From Phytoseiulus persimilis (taxonomy: Eukaryota; Arthropoda; Arachnida; Mesostigmata; Phytoseiidae): 64,000 nucleotides of DNA. The DNA lies in assembly GCA_037576195.1 (NCBI GenBank), contig CM075102.1:42218745-42282744 (forward strand), written 5' to 3'. The position numbers were made by a program, and so were the translations under genes. Under the pieces are notes generated by a model, which was given only the letters and a program-made list of their open reading frames with translations, did no database searches and was not told where the DNA came from. Shown here one piece after another: positions 13,301 to 25,547 of the stretch (positions are counted from its first letter, which is position 1; each line of letters starts with the position of its first letter).

Positions 13301-16300
13301 CAGACCTAGGGCGGAAATGATGCGAGTTCGGAACTCCCACCAATTGGCAGATTACCCGAATCGCCACTTTGTGTACAGTGTTACCGAACTTGGGGCAACC
13401 GGTTTGACGTCAGCCGATGTTCCAGAAGATTTTGACATCTCGCAGTCAGTGTTTCCGACAGAGTGCCTCATGGGAGCCATTCTCGATGAGATGCCAGACC
13501 ACGCTAAGGTACCTGCGTGACGACTCGCTAGCGATAGGATAATCCTAATGTGCTTTAGAAATTGGAGTTCTCGGCTGCGGGTCTTCCCGCTCCTGTTGCC
13601 CTGTAGCTTTTGACGCGTTGTTTCGAGAATGCTGCCGCTCCGAGAAAACGGTGTTGATACGCCTTGAACGTAGCTGAATACATGAATACTCGATTCCGAC
13701 CGGAATGTGAGTGCTTGCCCGTGCTGAGCAGCCCTGAACAACCCAAAGTTTTGCAGATGATTTTTCTCGAAACGTTTTGACTCCGTTTCCGGTGTGCCAT
13801 CTCTGCATTCTCGTTGAATTTCGCATCGAAAAGCCCCGCTCCTACAATGACAATTGACGTCCGCGAACGGTAGTACCAATGTGAAGAGGCGATTTTGACG
13901 TCGCCGTCTGACATGAGAGCAGAACTTTCGATGCGATGCCGGCACTGATGTGGAGACCGTGCCAACAGCAGCTAGGATCTGAATAACAACATCTAAATCA
14001 ATCGACCGATCAGAGCTGCCGGAACCCTACAACTTGAGGACGAAGCTCTCAGAAATTTCCTCCTCTTGTCCTGAACACAACGACGGAATTTCTCTCACCT
14101 CGACTCGAATCGTTATTTTTTTCTACAGAGTTTGGAGCGAATTATGGGAGAGAAGCAGTAAGGTGTTTGGATACTCGGTTCAAACCTCGATCAGCTAAGT
14201 TGGAGCCCTTAACTGGGGAATATTTGTTGTTGAATCGGACCAAAGATAGCTATTTCGTGATGTTGTCACTCAAACATCTGTTTCATTCATTCAGGAGCGC
14301 CATCAAGTTTCTCTACACCGCCAGGTTCCTAATCAAATCCGTGGAACCCAAGTGGCGCCGGTCGTGTTTCCGAGCAGGATCGGAGCAACCGTTGCGTTTC
14401 ATGTTCGACGGTGTACAGGGCTAGAGTGTCCGATGGAATCGTTCCTCTGTCCGCTCATGCAGTCGAACCCTCTGCCGAAATTTCCGAACACAGAACCTCG
14501 TCAGAAATCGTTGTGGGCTATCGATTCCCAACTCTTTCTCGGAGATTATTGAGCAGAGGGAATGAGTTCAATTTTACCGTCTGTGGCTCACCGGTTCGAG
14601 CAGAATACAGGAAAGGACGTTCTCATTCTGGGAACGTTCGGGACTATCCTCCGAATGCAATCGTTTGATCTGGTGCCAACGGCCGGTAATTGCAGAATGA
14701 AATGCGAATCGGAAGGAAACTTCGATCTCGGATCGTTCCGGAACGTATCGTTTTCCCTCACGAAAAGCAGTCCTGAGAAAAAGAAAAACAATTCAGGCCT
14801 CAATCTATGTGAATCCGTTCATGGTGCTGTTTCGAACCGCTTTCTCGTTCTGCGTTCAAGGATGAATGGACGGCAGGAAACAACTCGTGTCGTGTGGAGC
14901 GAAGATTCCAGCGGAAAGCACTAAAAGTTCTTGGTCTCCTCTTCTTCATTTCGGTCATGTTTACATCTCCTTCTCGGCAACGACGTCACGGCGAACTCGG
15001 AAATCGTGTGCGATCTTGGCTCTGCCACCAATCGGAGTCGATCAGGACCAGCTTCTTGCTCACAACAGACTGCGTTCGAGTCATCCTCCGCAAGGATTGT
15101 GAGCTCAATAATTACCATTCCAGCCCGCAAGCTCAGATAGTCCATGGATTTCGATTATCTCATCGTCTATCGGAAGAGCCTTCCATTCGTATGCGTTGTC
15201 GTATGACGGATGGCTGATTTTGGTGCCGCCATCGTTCGTCTCAGAAAATTCTGCTGATAACAAGTCCTTTCGTTGAATGATTCAAGATTACGCGTCGTTG
15301 CTTGAATACGTCAGTCATTCCCAGATCATTAATGTTGATCTATTTGCTGGCACACTCGACCATATTTGTTAGTTTGATCATCTTATTTTTCTGAGAGTGC
15401 AACTCGTGTTTCGACGGCGAGTTTTGGTGCATGGCCAGGAAGATCAAGTCTTCAAATACTATGGAACAGAAAACTGCCGGACTCGAGGTGGGATATGCTG
15501 GGTGAATTCTCGGAACGTTGGCGAGACTGCTCGATGGGGCTCTGTTGATCATTGCGAAATCATGATGAAAATATGACGGAGGGATCAGGATTCGACAGAT
15601 CAACCACCAGATGGAAACCTCGCCAGGAAAACGAGTGAAATGAGATGATAGAGTTCAATTCTTAGAGACTGCCGTGAATATGGAACATGAACTTATACTA
15701 CTCGGTGGGGAAGTTCCTGTTTTTCAACGAAACCAGAATCAGGCGCGTCAGAAACCGATGTTTACATTTCACTTTTCTTTTTCGTCGTTGTCGCCGCTTG
15801 TTGAGTTGTTTTGTCAGGAGCGGATTGTTCTTACTTTTTACGATGTTACAGAAATCCGCGCATATATTAGCATACATACAAACATCCATGGTCATGAATA
15901 GGGGAGAAACACATGGAAGAGATGTTCGTTGGTGAATTCCCGCGTCGAGCTTCACGCTCGCTTCTGTGCTCCTCTCGTCGCACAGAAACCTATAACGATG
16001 CGCTGACAGAGGCGACCTTCGATATTGCGGAGTGAAAGTACATTCAACATCAACGAGACGCCCCTTGCAGCATGTTTCTCACCCGGTGGCCGAGCTAAAT
16101 GCGAATATCATGCCTTGGCACCATCTCGGTCCTACGCTTCTCCACCGATCTTTCCCAACTCAATCTTTGATTACGCAGAGACTCGAGACGGATTGAAGTT
16201 GGAGAGGACTGAACTGAAGAGGGCAGGACTCCTCAAATATTCAGGCGAATCGAAGAATGTACGCGCGACGTCAGGAGGATCAGGAGCGACTAATTTACCA

Positions 16301-19300
16301 TATACCTCCCGTTTGTGCTTTTGCGCCGATCCGTGTTGAATTGATTTTGACAGGATGACAAGCAGTTCCAAAGTAGTGAACGATGCAGTGTTGAAATGAA
16401 GTCACTTGCTGAGGACCGCATTGACCGCCGATCGGTTCGAATCGACGCTGCGAGATTGAAGATCGAGAACGACCCACCAACTGAGCAGAAACCTCGGGAT
16501 CCCGTGATGTAATCCGAACCGGGACCGAAAAATTATGCGTCGGCCGGGAATCGAACCCGGGTCAACTGCTTGGAAGGCAGCTATGCTCACCACTATACCA
16601 CCGACGCTCGCAATTCCTGAGAGCACACTTGGATCGTCATGGGCGACCCCTGTCGGTTCAGAAACTCATTCGGGATTGAGGGAACGAAATGATGGCAGCT
16701 GATCGAGCTCATTTCCTGGGCTGCACATAGCGGTTATACCAAGACGGCCATCTTGAAAGACTATCTGTGAAACCGTTCGTCAACTGAATAATTAAACGCT
16801 GAAGGGTCAGGAAGAAACAATCCAAATTCGTTCCAGCAAATGCGACTGGTCGAAAACAGCCCTACCCTATCGCGTTGGGCCAATGTCAGCGTTCCCATAT
16901 ACTTCTCTGTATACATCTTCAACTTGACGAACCCCAACGAATTCACCGCCGGGGAGAAACCGATTGTCCAGGAAGTGGGTCCTTTCACTTTCATTCAGAA
17001 GCGCCGCAAACTGATCCAGAACATGGACGCCGACTCGGTGAGATTGTACAGCCATCACTAATCCGTGCGGAAATATCCAAATCCGTCGAAAGTAGCGAGG
17101 ATGCCCGGTTCCTTCTGAGCGCCAGATGTTTGTCACCGGAATCAATTGCCGCCACTGATCGAACCGCGCTCGTTACAGGTAAACTACCTCGATCAGAAAT
17201 CCTACATTTTCCAAAGCGAGCTCTCATCCGGCTCACTGGACGATATGATTTACACGCTCAACATTCCACTTGTTGTCATGGAGAAGCTCGTGAGCTCCAA
17301 AGTTCCAGGGGACCTTGGCAAGTCTCTCCTCCAACCTATTTTGGAGGGCCTTCTCGACAAACACGACGAGAAGTTAGGTGAGGAGTGCAGGCTCTCGTTC
17401 AACCGATTGCTGAGTTTTGTCGAATCAAATCGCTGGATGTCGGGAATCCCATCATCCTTCAAGTGTGTTTTTGCAATTACAGTGGTGCATCGTCGCGTTA
17501 ATCAGATGTTGTTCGAGGGGTACGACGTTCCGATGCTCTCTGAGCTCGCGAAACTGGCAGCTGCCTTCATTCCGAATGCGAAGTTTCCCAAGACGAAGCG
17601 GTTCGGTCTCCTCTACAACAAGAACAACTCAGCGGAACAATCTTTTACGGTTGGGACTGGTGCTGGGAAGTATCCATTCACGAGCGTCCTCGACTGGAAT
17701 AATAACACGTACGGTCGCTGCCAGGTCGAAATTCATGTATTAGTAGAACAGCGACATATGAGTTATTGATTATTCCGACTTGAATCTCATACGCTTTGAT
17801 GACGTTTTTCAAATTCAAACGAACTCGATGTTCAATGTGTTTGCCGACTTGTTCCTCTAACCGGGGGCAGATGCGAGGAAGCTGACGCGAAAATTATTTC
17901 ATGAATTCCAGCGAACTCGAATTCTGGGGAAGTGATGAATGCAACCAAATCAATGGGACCGACGGAGCCCAATTTCCTCCATTCGTCAAAACGAATCAAC
18001 GATTGTATGCGTTTGCGACAGATTTGTGCAGATCCATTTACTTCGAATATGAGAAGCCAAGCGACGTCAACGGATTGGACACTAAAAGGTATCCGGAGAG
18101 GATTCTGATCTGAAAGCGATCAAACCACAGGGTGAATATTTTAGGCGCAATGAAATGCATCTTCTGCACGTTCCCAGGTTCACCGTACCAGCTTCGATGT
18201 TCGCTAGCGGCAACACGGTAGAAGAGAATCGTTGCTTCTGCGAACAACCAGACAAATGTCGAGAAGGTGGAGTGATCAATGTCAGCAAATGCCGCCGAGG
18301 TGCCCCTTTGATGATGTCGGCTCCTCATTTCTATCTGGGCGAGGAAAAACTGGTCGACGACATCGACGGCTTGTCGCCTGTTAAAGAAAAACATGAAACC
18401 TATCTCGACGTTATGACGGTGAGCGGAATTCGAGCAAGCCATACGACGCGAGCATCGACTGCTCCAGGCGTCGGAAACCCTCCCGACTTCCTGATATTCA
18501 ATTTTCAGCTTCGAACAGCTATTTGTATCGATCATTTGGGGTTGTTCTGTTGGAGACGCCGCAATATTCATGGACGATTGCTAACAGCTTGCGAAACAAT
18601 TTTCAGATGACAGGACTTGTTTTACGGGCCGCGAAGAGACTCCAGATCAATATTGATCTCAAGCAAAGCGATCTAATTTAGTGAGGATAATTTTGAGTTT
18701 TTCTGCTTTTTTACTCTATCATCGTGTGCATGAACTCATATTCATCGGGTTACCCGACTGTAGATACTGGTAGTTTTTGAATCTCCGCCTTGCTGGTAAG
18801 TAGGTCACTGGTTATTGCCCGCGGTCCTCCTCAAAACCGATTCGATTCGCGTCCGTCCTACTGAGATCTGGAAGGAGCATGCTCGGCTTCCTAGAGCTGC
18901 TTCAGTCTGCAGGCTGAAGTGGGTGAACTTACTCACTGCGACCCTGAGCTCGACATGCACATGCGAGGTTATCGAGCTTCCCGCCGCGTTTGGCGCACTG
19001 CATGACAACCCATAGTTGAACTGAACGCTTCTGAATGCACATTTCGTTTGAAACCTTTCATCGAGCAGATTGTGTCAAGGGGAACCCACAACTGCAAATC
19101 GAATTAGTGTCTAAGTAAGATGAAGATAGTCAAATGTAAGGACTAACACGAATGAACAATGTAGCCCTTTAGAGAATGTCACGGACAGGATCTTTCCGAT
19201 CTCATGGATTGAAGAGGTGAGTCTTTGAAGAGAAAGGCCACCCAGAAAGAAAGACAATATTATTCACGGATACCATTCAATAATATTCCGGTGTTCTCCG

Positions 19301-19564
19301 CCATTCGGAGGCATGAAAACGTCTGCAACGGTCCAACGAGGAAGAATTGGTTTCAATGGATACTGACAATTACAGATAGTGGAAGCCCCTCAGAAGAGCA
19401 CGAATCTTCTCCAGGAAAAATTAGTCTCACCTCACAAGATGGGCATTATGGCCAGTTCATTGGCCACCCTCGCAGGAGCGATCGGTGGCATCGCCTCAGT
19501 TCTAGTCTTTGTGGTACTCCAGTCGAACTCGTCACGTTCGGCTAAGTTGTATCCTGTCAAGTGA
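7357..19564 (+). CDS. CD36/SCARB-type scavenger receptor
   Basis: Two-pass membrane receptor of the CD36 family, which binds lipids, lipoproteins or debris at cell or lysosomal membranes. Exons: 7357-7482, 16837-17037, 17179-17377, 17483-17708, 17912-18088, 18178-18418, 18607-18680, 19165-19216, 19376-19564. All are GT-AG with matching phases and give 494 residues, normal for the family. Residues 1-42 hold the N-terminal membrane helix. Exon 2 carries the typical start of the ectodomain (YIFNLTNPNEF, then VGPFTF). Exon 5 has the conserved NGTDG and FPPF stretch. Exon 6 has the cysteine cluster CFC...C...C before SAPHF. The last exon has a second membrane helix at about 455-481 and a short cytoplasmic tail. 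The ATG at 7357 was chosen because it sits just before the membrane helix, although the frame stays open upstream. Intron 1 is 9.35 kb; the others are 74-484 bases. Which subfamily (croquemort, SNMP or LIMP2-like) cannot be told. NOP14 lies tail-to-tail downstream. Confidence 0.94.
7483..16535. other. Bulk of CD36-like intron 1; no nested protein gene supported
   Basis: This is most of the long first intron of the CD36-like gene. Open frames on both strands are short and unrecognised. One small frame at 8287-8400 (+) looks codon-like, but it has no clear splice partners. No mobile-element ends were seen. Confidence 0.5.
16528..16532 (-). terminator. RNA polymerase III terminator of tRNA-Gly
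   Basis: Five T residues on the minus strand lie just past the 3' end of the tRNA gene. This is the usual pol III stop signal. Confidence 0.8.
16536..16607 (-). tRNA. trnG-UCC: tRNA-Gly, anticodon UCC
   Basis: A 72-base nuclear tRNA gene read on the minus strand. The acceptor stem pairs GCGTCGG with CCGACGC. The D arm (GGTATAGTGGTGAGCA) contains the A box, and the T arm contains the B box GGTTCGATTCC. The anticodon stem CTGCC...GGCAG-like arm presents TTCCAAG, giving anticodon UCC. No CCA is encoded, as expected in a eukaryote. A T5 terminator follows at once. The gene lies antisense inside the long first intron of the CD36-like receptor, about 230 bases before its second exon. Confidence 0.94.
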
Positions 19565-20011
19565 AACGATTCTCGTCTCTGAATGGTTGTCGCGACTCAA
19601 CTCAAGGCAGCTGCACTCACCGGCGTCGAGGTGGGACATCCATTCAGGTTTTTTCCATCAAATGCTGTGGCTCGTGCTGTGATCGCCGCGAATTCGAAGT
19701 TCATGTTTCACAGATCCCGTATTTCCCCTTCCAGTATTCTAGGTACTCATTCCGAAACGCAGGCTGCGCCTGCCGAGCAGCTGCATCCTAGACAAAGAAT
19801 CGGCAAGAGAATACGAGTACGGAAGCCGAAGTCACTTCACCCCATATTCAGCACCCTCCGACGCTCCCTACATCATCGTATCGAGTGGGATTCGTGAGAG
19901 ACTCTACGAAATATTGTATAGTCTGCTCCCAGTACATAGTCGAAGAATTGATAGCTGAGAATGATTCATTTGTACATAATCGATACTCAAGAACATATGA
20001 TTACCACTCGG

Positions 20012-20017
20012 AATAAA
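20012..20017 (+). promoter_or_regulatory. Polyadenylation signal AATAAA, CD36-like gene
   Basis: A perfect AATAAA lies 448 bases after the CD36-like stop codon on the coding strand. It is the best candidate for the mRNA 3' end. Confidence 0.5.
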
Positions 20018-20105
20018 AAGCTGTACTCGGGGACACAACGGGTATGGCACCTTAATTTCAATCCATCGTTCTTCTCAGCATGTTGCCGAACTCCTCTCGC
20101 GTCTC

Positions 20106-20118
20106 GGGGGGGGGGGGG
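20106..20118 (+). repeat. Poly-G run (13)
   Basis: Thirteen consecutive G residues in the intergenic region between the convergent genes. Confidence 0.85.
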
Positions 20119-20338
20119 CGTGCCTGAAATTCATCCGTTGTCTACGACGGATCTGTTGCCTGATCACCCTCTCAAATTACTCCACAAAAACCGCAATCTG
20201 AAATCGGAACAAGCATTTGTGGAGTAGACGACTGAATTCAAAAGAAAGGATCTAGAACTGGGAACCGACCTCATCACGTTATATCATCAGGTTTCGCAAA
20301 CAGGAAAGAACAATTAAGGTTTGATTCGGCAACTCGGA

Positions 20339-20344
20339 TTTAAT
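20339..20344 (-). promoter_or_regulatory. ATTAAA polyadenylation signal, NOP14
   Basis: The common variant ATTAAA is read on the minus strand 92 bases beyond the NOP14 stop codon. Confidence 0.4.
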
Positions 20345-20435
20345 CACCAAAACCGTGTAACTCAATACACCAGAACTCAGTACACCACAAACACTGTACA
20401 CAAATGTCCTCGGAACTAGATTAGGCCAAATGGAA

Positions 20436-23400
20436 CTACTTCTTCTTCGCTTTGAGCTTTTTCAACGAATTGAGTTCGCCTTGCTGATTTGCGGCATCGC
20501 CAAATATCATCTTAACCTTCCGTCGTCGATCCGCATCCATCTTCAGTTGCTCTTTGAGTTTGAACTGAGCGATGAACTGATTGTCACGACGCACTTCGCG
20601 CATCGCGCCTTTAAGCTCCTTCCTATATTTCGCTTGAAGTTTCCTTGTTTCAGCCTTGACACCTTTGCCTTGGTGAACCTTACGAAGTAGATCGACTCGT
20701 TCCTCGATCAGCGGTTCATACAACTTCAACATTTGTGGTTTCTTCTTCTCTCGTCGGAGTGGTCCTCTGGTTATGCCTCGACAGAGCTTTTCACTGACTG
20801 AAGTCAGCAACTCTTTCAGCGCCTCCGGATACCAGCTGCTCTCTAGTTTTTCGAGACGTTGCTGAATTTTTCCAAATATTTCCGGGAACGAGGGAAGCTC
20901 CTTGAACACGTCGGCAGCCAGGTTTATCACATTCAGAAGACCGAAAACAACCTTGCAGCGATCTGTGCGAGGTATTTCTTGGTCGGTTGATCGGTACAAG
21001 TCGGAAACGCGGAGTCTTAAATCCTTCTCCCGAATCTGCCCCGAGACAGTTAACCTGTGAGATTCCACGAGGACCCGCAGAATGAATGCGATAACCTCCG
21101 GGCAGTATTTAGCTCCGAAAGCAACATATTCCAGCATGACCTGCGCGAGGAAAATGCCTCGGAGCATGTTCCGCGCATCGGTCACCTTGCATGTCGTCAG
21201 CATGTGCGCCATGCAAATGAGAGCCGGCGTGCCAACAGCGTGCTTGGAGTCTGAGACAGAGAAACATATTCCGATCAACTTGAACATGATCAACTTCTCG
21301 AAGCCCGGGAAGTTGGACTCTTTCTTCGGACCGCTGGAGCGACCGTCATGATAAATGTTTTTTATGACTTCAACGAAACAGCGCGCTGAGGCTGCAGGCG
21401 AAACTTCAACCAGGTGATGAATGTGAGGAACAAGACCGTCGATTCGTAGCAGAACCTCAGATGTGATCGTTGGCTCGTCGGCAAGCATGAACACTCGGTC
21501 GATCAATAACTGTAAGAACTTCTCCAGACGTTTGCGGTTCTGCTCATGGAGGGATGGAGCGTTTCCTTTGATGATACGATCGACGATCAAGAGCTCCTCT
21601 CGTGGACTTCTCCCTTCCAGCAAGGATTCGAAAGAGTCCATATGGTCTGGGACAGATATCAGGTAGGGTATGTCCTCGGTGATTTTATCCATCGCTGCGG
21701 ATTTGGCCGAGACAGCGGTCCCCAGGATGCTCTTCGTCGCCTTTGGAACAACGTCTCGAGTCGGCTTCGAATAGACTTCGTTCCCACCATCGGAGCCGTC
21801 GTCACTCTGTAACGAACGAAATCGGTTGAATTGGTGCTATGAATCGTACTAGATGACTTCTGAATCTGAGTCTCATCCATCAGTATTGACGGAATATTCA
21901 TGGCAATCTCACCCCGAGGTCATCGTAGCTGTCTGATTCTGAACTCTCGTCACTGCTCCCTTCCCTCGCGATGTCTTCCCCATCTTCTTCTTCTGCTTCG
22001 TTACCGTTATCATCGACTTCATCGTCGTCTTCCTCCTGGTGCTCGTCGTCAGAATCTTCATTGTCCGACTCTTTGAGGGCTGATTCGGTCTCAGCGTCGT
22101 CTCCATCTGCGTTGGAGGGACTGCGATGTTGAACACCCTCTTTCCCTCATTCGTAATGACCGAATCATCGCGGGGATTACGCGGGGACATGGGAGGTAAC
22201 TCACCGTCTTCTGCGATCTCGAGGTTGTCATGGATATCGTCGGCGCTCACATGCTTCATCTTGGATTTATTTTTCGTAGTCTCGTTTCCTTTTGCTCGCG
22301 CTCTCCGTTCCTTCTCGAGCTCCTCAAGACGTTCCCTTTCGTCTTCCGCGATTTCTTCTTGAGTTTTGGTCTTGTCCATCGCAACTCCGGCTCTGGGAGC
22401 GTATTGGAGCTCGCTCACTAGAACATCGAAGGAATCGGGTTCTGAAGAATCGTTTTTGGTTCTCACACTCGTCTTTTCGTTGTGATGCAAGAGTGAGTGC
22501 AAGTCCCGCCATTTCGAATCGAGTTCTTGCGTGAGCTTTATATTCTGATCCACCTCCATCTGCCGTTCCATTTTGGCTCTGCAAAATGATGATACTCTGA
22601 GTTCAAACTTGTCCACGCGGAAGAAGGGATTCGATCGGTCACTGCGAGCGTTCCCCGTCTACTGATGCTGAATCGATCGAGCTCCCCCATAGAGTTACCT
22701 TTTGCTCTCAGCTATCAGATCGTCAATCGCGCGTTTCCTGCCTTCCTCCCCTCCCTTGGATTTCGTCATGAAACCCCCAAAATGAGCCTCTCTCACGAAA
22801 GCAGCGTCGAGTTTGTCGTAGATGTCTTCATCGTCCGATCGAGGATCATCGTTGGCGGGATCGACGTCGTCAAGCGATTGTCCCAAGTGTGTGAGAACCT
22901 GGACGTACCGGATAGGAGGAAAATTAGGTTCTCCGAACGTGCTTGATATTGTAACGTTCCGATACGCCCATTGGTTTCTGTGACGCTGATAGTTGCAAGT
23001 CGCGAAGAAAACGAAAACGGCCCAACGTTACCTCATCTTCATTAAGATTGAAAATATTCTTCTTCTTGTTGAGTTTTCTGTTGCTCTCCCGTGCTAATCG
23101 CAATGCTATTCTCTCCTCCGGGTCCATCGAGGTGTCGCCTTCTCCGATTCTGCGATCGACGAGCAAATTGTCTCTGTGTCTTTGAGAGTACTCTCTGAGG
23201 AGGGTGGTCTTCCGCTTCGATATAGCTCTGTCTCTGGCGACCCCGGGCAAACCCCGTTCGGATTTGAACTTCCGGTTGATCACCTGTCAACAACCCCACG
23301 AAGTGAGCTCGATCGGGTCGATATTCGAAGAATCATGGCGGGAGCGAATCATTGAGGAAAGAAGAGTGTTCACCTGATGTTTCTGACGGTTAAGCTTGAC

Positions 23401-23481
23401 TTCGAACGGATTCTTGTGAGCTTCGCGACTCGGTTTGACCTTGATCCGGTCCGGGTTCAGTTTTTTCTTGGACTTTGCCAT
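20436..23481 (-). CDS. NOP14: Nucleolar protein 14 (SSU processome)
   Basis: NOP14 is a core factor of the small-subunit processome. It acts in the nucleolus in 18S rRNA maturation and 40S assembly. Six exons on the minus strand: 23374-23481, 23032-23283, 22699-22898, 22205-22578, 21913-22106, 20436-21806. Phases agree throughout and give 832 residues, close to the family's roughly 850. The N-terminus has the conserved basic block NPFEVKLNRQKHQ (residues 24-36). Exon 3 contains VLTHLGQSLDD and AAFVREAHFGGF, both family hallmarks. Exon 5 (residues about 312-376) is an extremely acidic linker, typical of NOP14. Exon 6 is one 457-codon block with the helical C-terminal half (EDIPYLI...SFESLLEGRSP) and ends in a lysine-rich tail (KKLKAKKK) suited to nucleolar retention. 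The start is head-to-head with SLC35B4, about 2.07 kb apart. Confidence 0.96.
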
Positions 23482-25547
23482 TTCCCTCGTTTGGAGTAGT
23501 TCCCTGTGGACTTTAGCTCACAGCATACAACCGCTGGAAGCCCAGAAGTATTTATCCGTCAGAAGAGTGCGGGAGTAGGCTCCCCCTCAACGATTGCGGC
23601 GATAGGCGCGGCTTGCTCAGTATCCTCTGAATGTCTCAGCTCACCCTTCACGAATTACGCGGGCAACTATTGCGCACCAACTATTTCTTGTTGAAAACTT
23701 GTAGTCCCCGAAGCAACATGGAGTGATACTCAGTAATAGCACTCGTAAAAAATGGAACTCTTCGTTTACTGACGCACGTGCATCTCGACTCTGATGACCC
23801 TCTCCCAGAGCTGTAAACAAGCATGCAGTTATCGGCTGCTCACACTCAATTATTTCGAAGAGGTGATCCGACAGTCAAACTGCTATATGGTGCCCTAAAA
23901 CTCTTGAAACACGATTTTCCGCGATCAGTAGGAATATGTGTGCAGTATGTTGCTTGAATCAGGCCAGAATATCCGGATAGAGAGATTTCTGCATTACCCT
24001 CTCCCCAGAATGATGATCAAAACAGCCGTGAAGCGACGTGTAGACATACCTCTTTGACAAGTGTTCGATCGACGGTGTGACTTCTGAAGAGACTTGGATC
24101 CCGGCCCGTCGAACCAACGTGCGCTCTTCATGTCCTCGTCCTCGGCGTTTGGGGATCTGATTTCATAGTTGTGAGTACGTCGATGCTTTCCAATCCGGAA
24201 CATCTAATAATAGGAAGGGTTCTAGATGGGGTCGTAGAAATTTCGGGAGCGAGCCAGTGTGACCGCAATCAGCGGTCGATGTTCTTCCTCACGTATTCCG
24301 TTCAACTCGATTGAGTCTAATTTCCATGCGGTCAGGAGTGAAGCATCGACCGTGAGCAAAGCCCTTTCTCTCTGCGTCTGCTATGTGACCCAAACAGCAG
24401 AGCGCTCGCCCTGTGTGTATATGTATGTGATATTTTAGGACGACAACATTTCGATTCTCTCCGGAGACGGCAGTGAACGACGAGAAGCTCTGTAGAACGA
24501 GTCATGTTACGTTAACGGATTCCATGTATAGTTGGATATGTTGTCAACGATGCTGGTAAGCGTCATTAGGGTTGAAACCCATTGTCGATCAGCTGTCAGC
24601 CGTCTGAGAGCGTGCGAAGCTCTGAGTTCCTCTAAGCTGCCCGTCTAAAATACGGAGCCTAGCTGTGGCCTGGATATGGAGACTAGGGAGTGAAAATGTG
24701 ATCTGGAACCGTGTTTCTGGCTAACGACCTACATAAAAATCGATTTGCGGACATATGTCGTCTGAGTGCAGTTGCGGATTCTGGCGGGCCTTTGCTGTTT
24801 GCCATGACGTAGAGGAGTGCGCGCAGTTCAACAGAACGGTCTGGAGTGAATCGTTCCACAGGACGCAATTCCCACATTCGAGGGAAGGGTGGCATCAATC
24901 TCTGTCACTCTGATGAGTCACTCTCAAGAGTTTTTTTTATTACCGAGTGAAGTGATATAGAAGTAAAAAGTAATATCAACGTACCGATGAGCTCTGAAGC
25001 GTGAGCCACACTGATAGGCAATTCTTGCATCATTGTTCTCCGAATCTCGGACTGATCATGACGGCAAAATTGAAAACTTCTGCCTCCTTTCCTTGCCAGT
25101 CACTACTCCGCCATTTCTGTTTCTGATCTGCGTGTACTTGCTGGCTGTGCGATGCCCGAGGGCCGCTCATTGTCGGACCTATAATGACATCACAGCGAAC
25201 TAGAAGAACGGGTAACGAGCGTGAAGCTGGCGAAAGAGATTTTTTTCCGATCGCTTCCTGGTCGGGTCGGGTGTAGTCTTCCTGGGATCGGAATTATGAG
25301 CATGAACGAAATCCCTCATGAGCAATAATTTTTTACATTGTCGAATACGGGAGGAATCTTCCATCGTTCGTGGCTGAAATACTGCTTAGACGAACGACCC
25401 TCGAGTTTAGCGGCCCAGCGCGCAATAGGATTTTCTTTGAGCAATTACACTTCCGCGGCTGCGTAGAGGAAACCGGAAGTGAAGATTGGGGTCCGGTCAT
25501 CATTACATGATCACGGCTCGTATTTTCAGAGTAATCTTCGCCGAAGA
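23482..25547. other. Divergent intergenic region NOP14 / SLC35B4
   Basis: About 2.07 kb between the two start codons. It must hold both promoters. A TTTTCAG acceptor-like site at about 25530, just before the SLC35B4 ATG, hints at an intron in its 5' untranslated region. Short open frames on both strands show no recognisable domain. Confidence 0.5.

Larger units (their letters stand above)
19565..20435. other. Convergent 3' region between CD36-like gene and NOP14
   Basis: Tail-to-tail intergenic stretch. It holds a polyadenylation signal for each gene (20012-20017 plus strand; 20339-20344 minus strand) and a 13-base G run at 20106-20118. No exon is visible. Confidence 0.7.

Noticed and set aside
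21909..22616. Continuous 235-codon frame as a single NOP14 exon
   Set aside because: The frame changes at about 22205: a GACGGTGAGT donor and a downstream CAACGCAG acceptor restore the acidic NOP14 linker, whereas reading through gives a Thr/Lys-rich sequence unlike the family.
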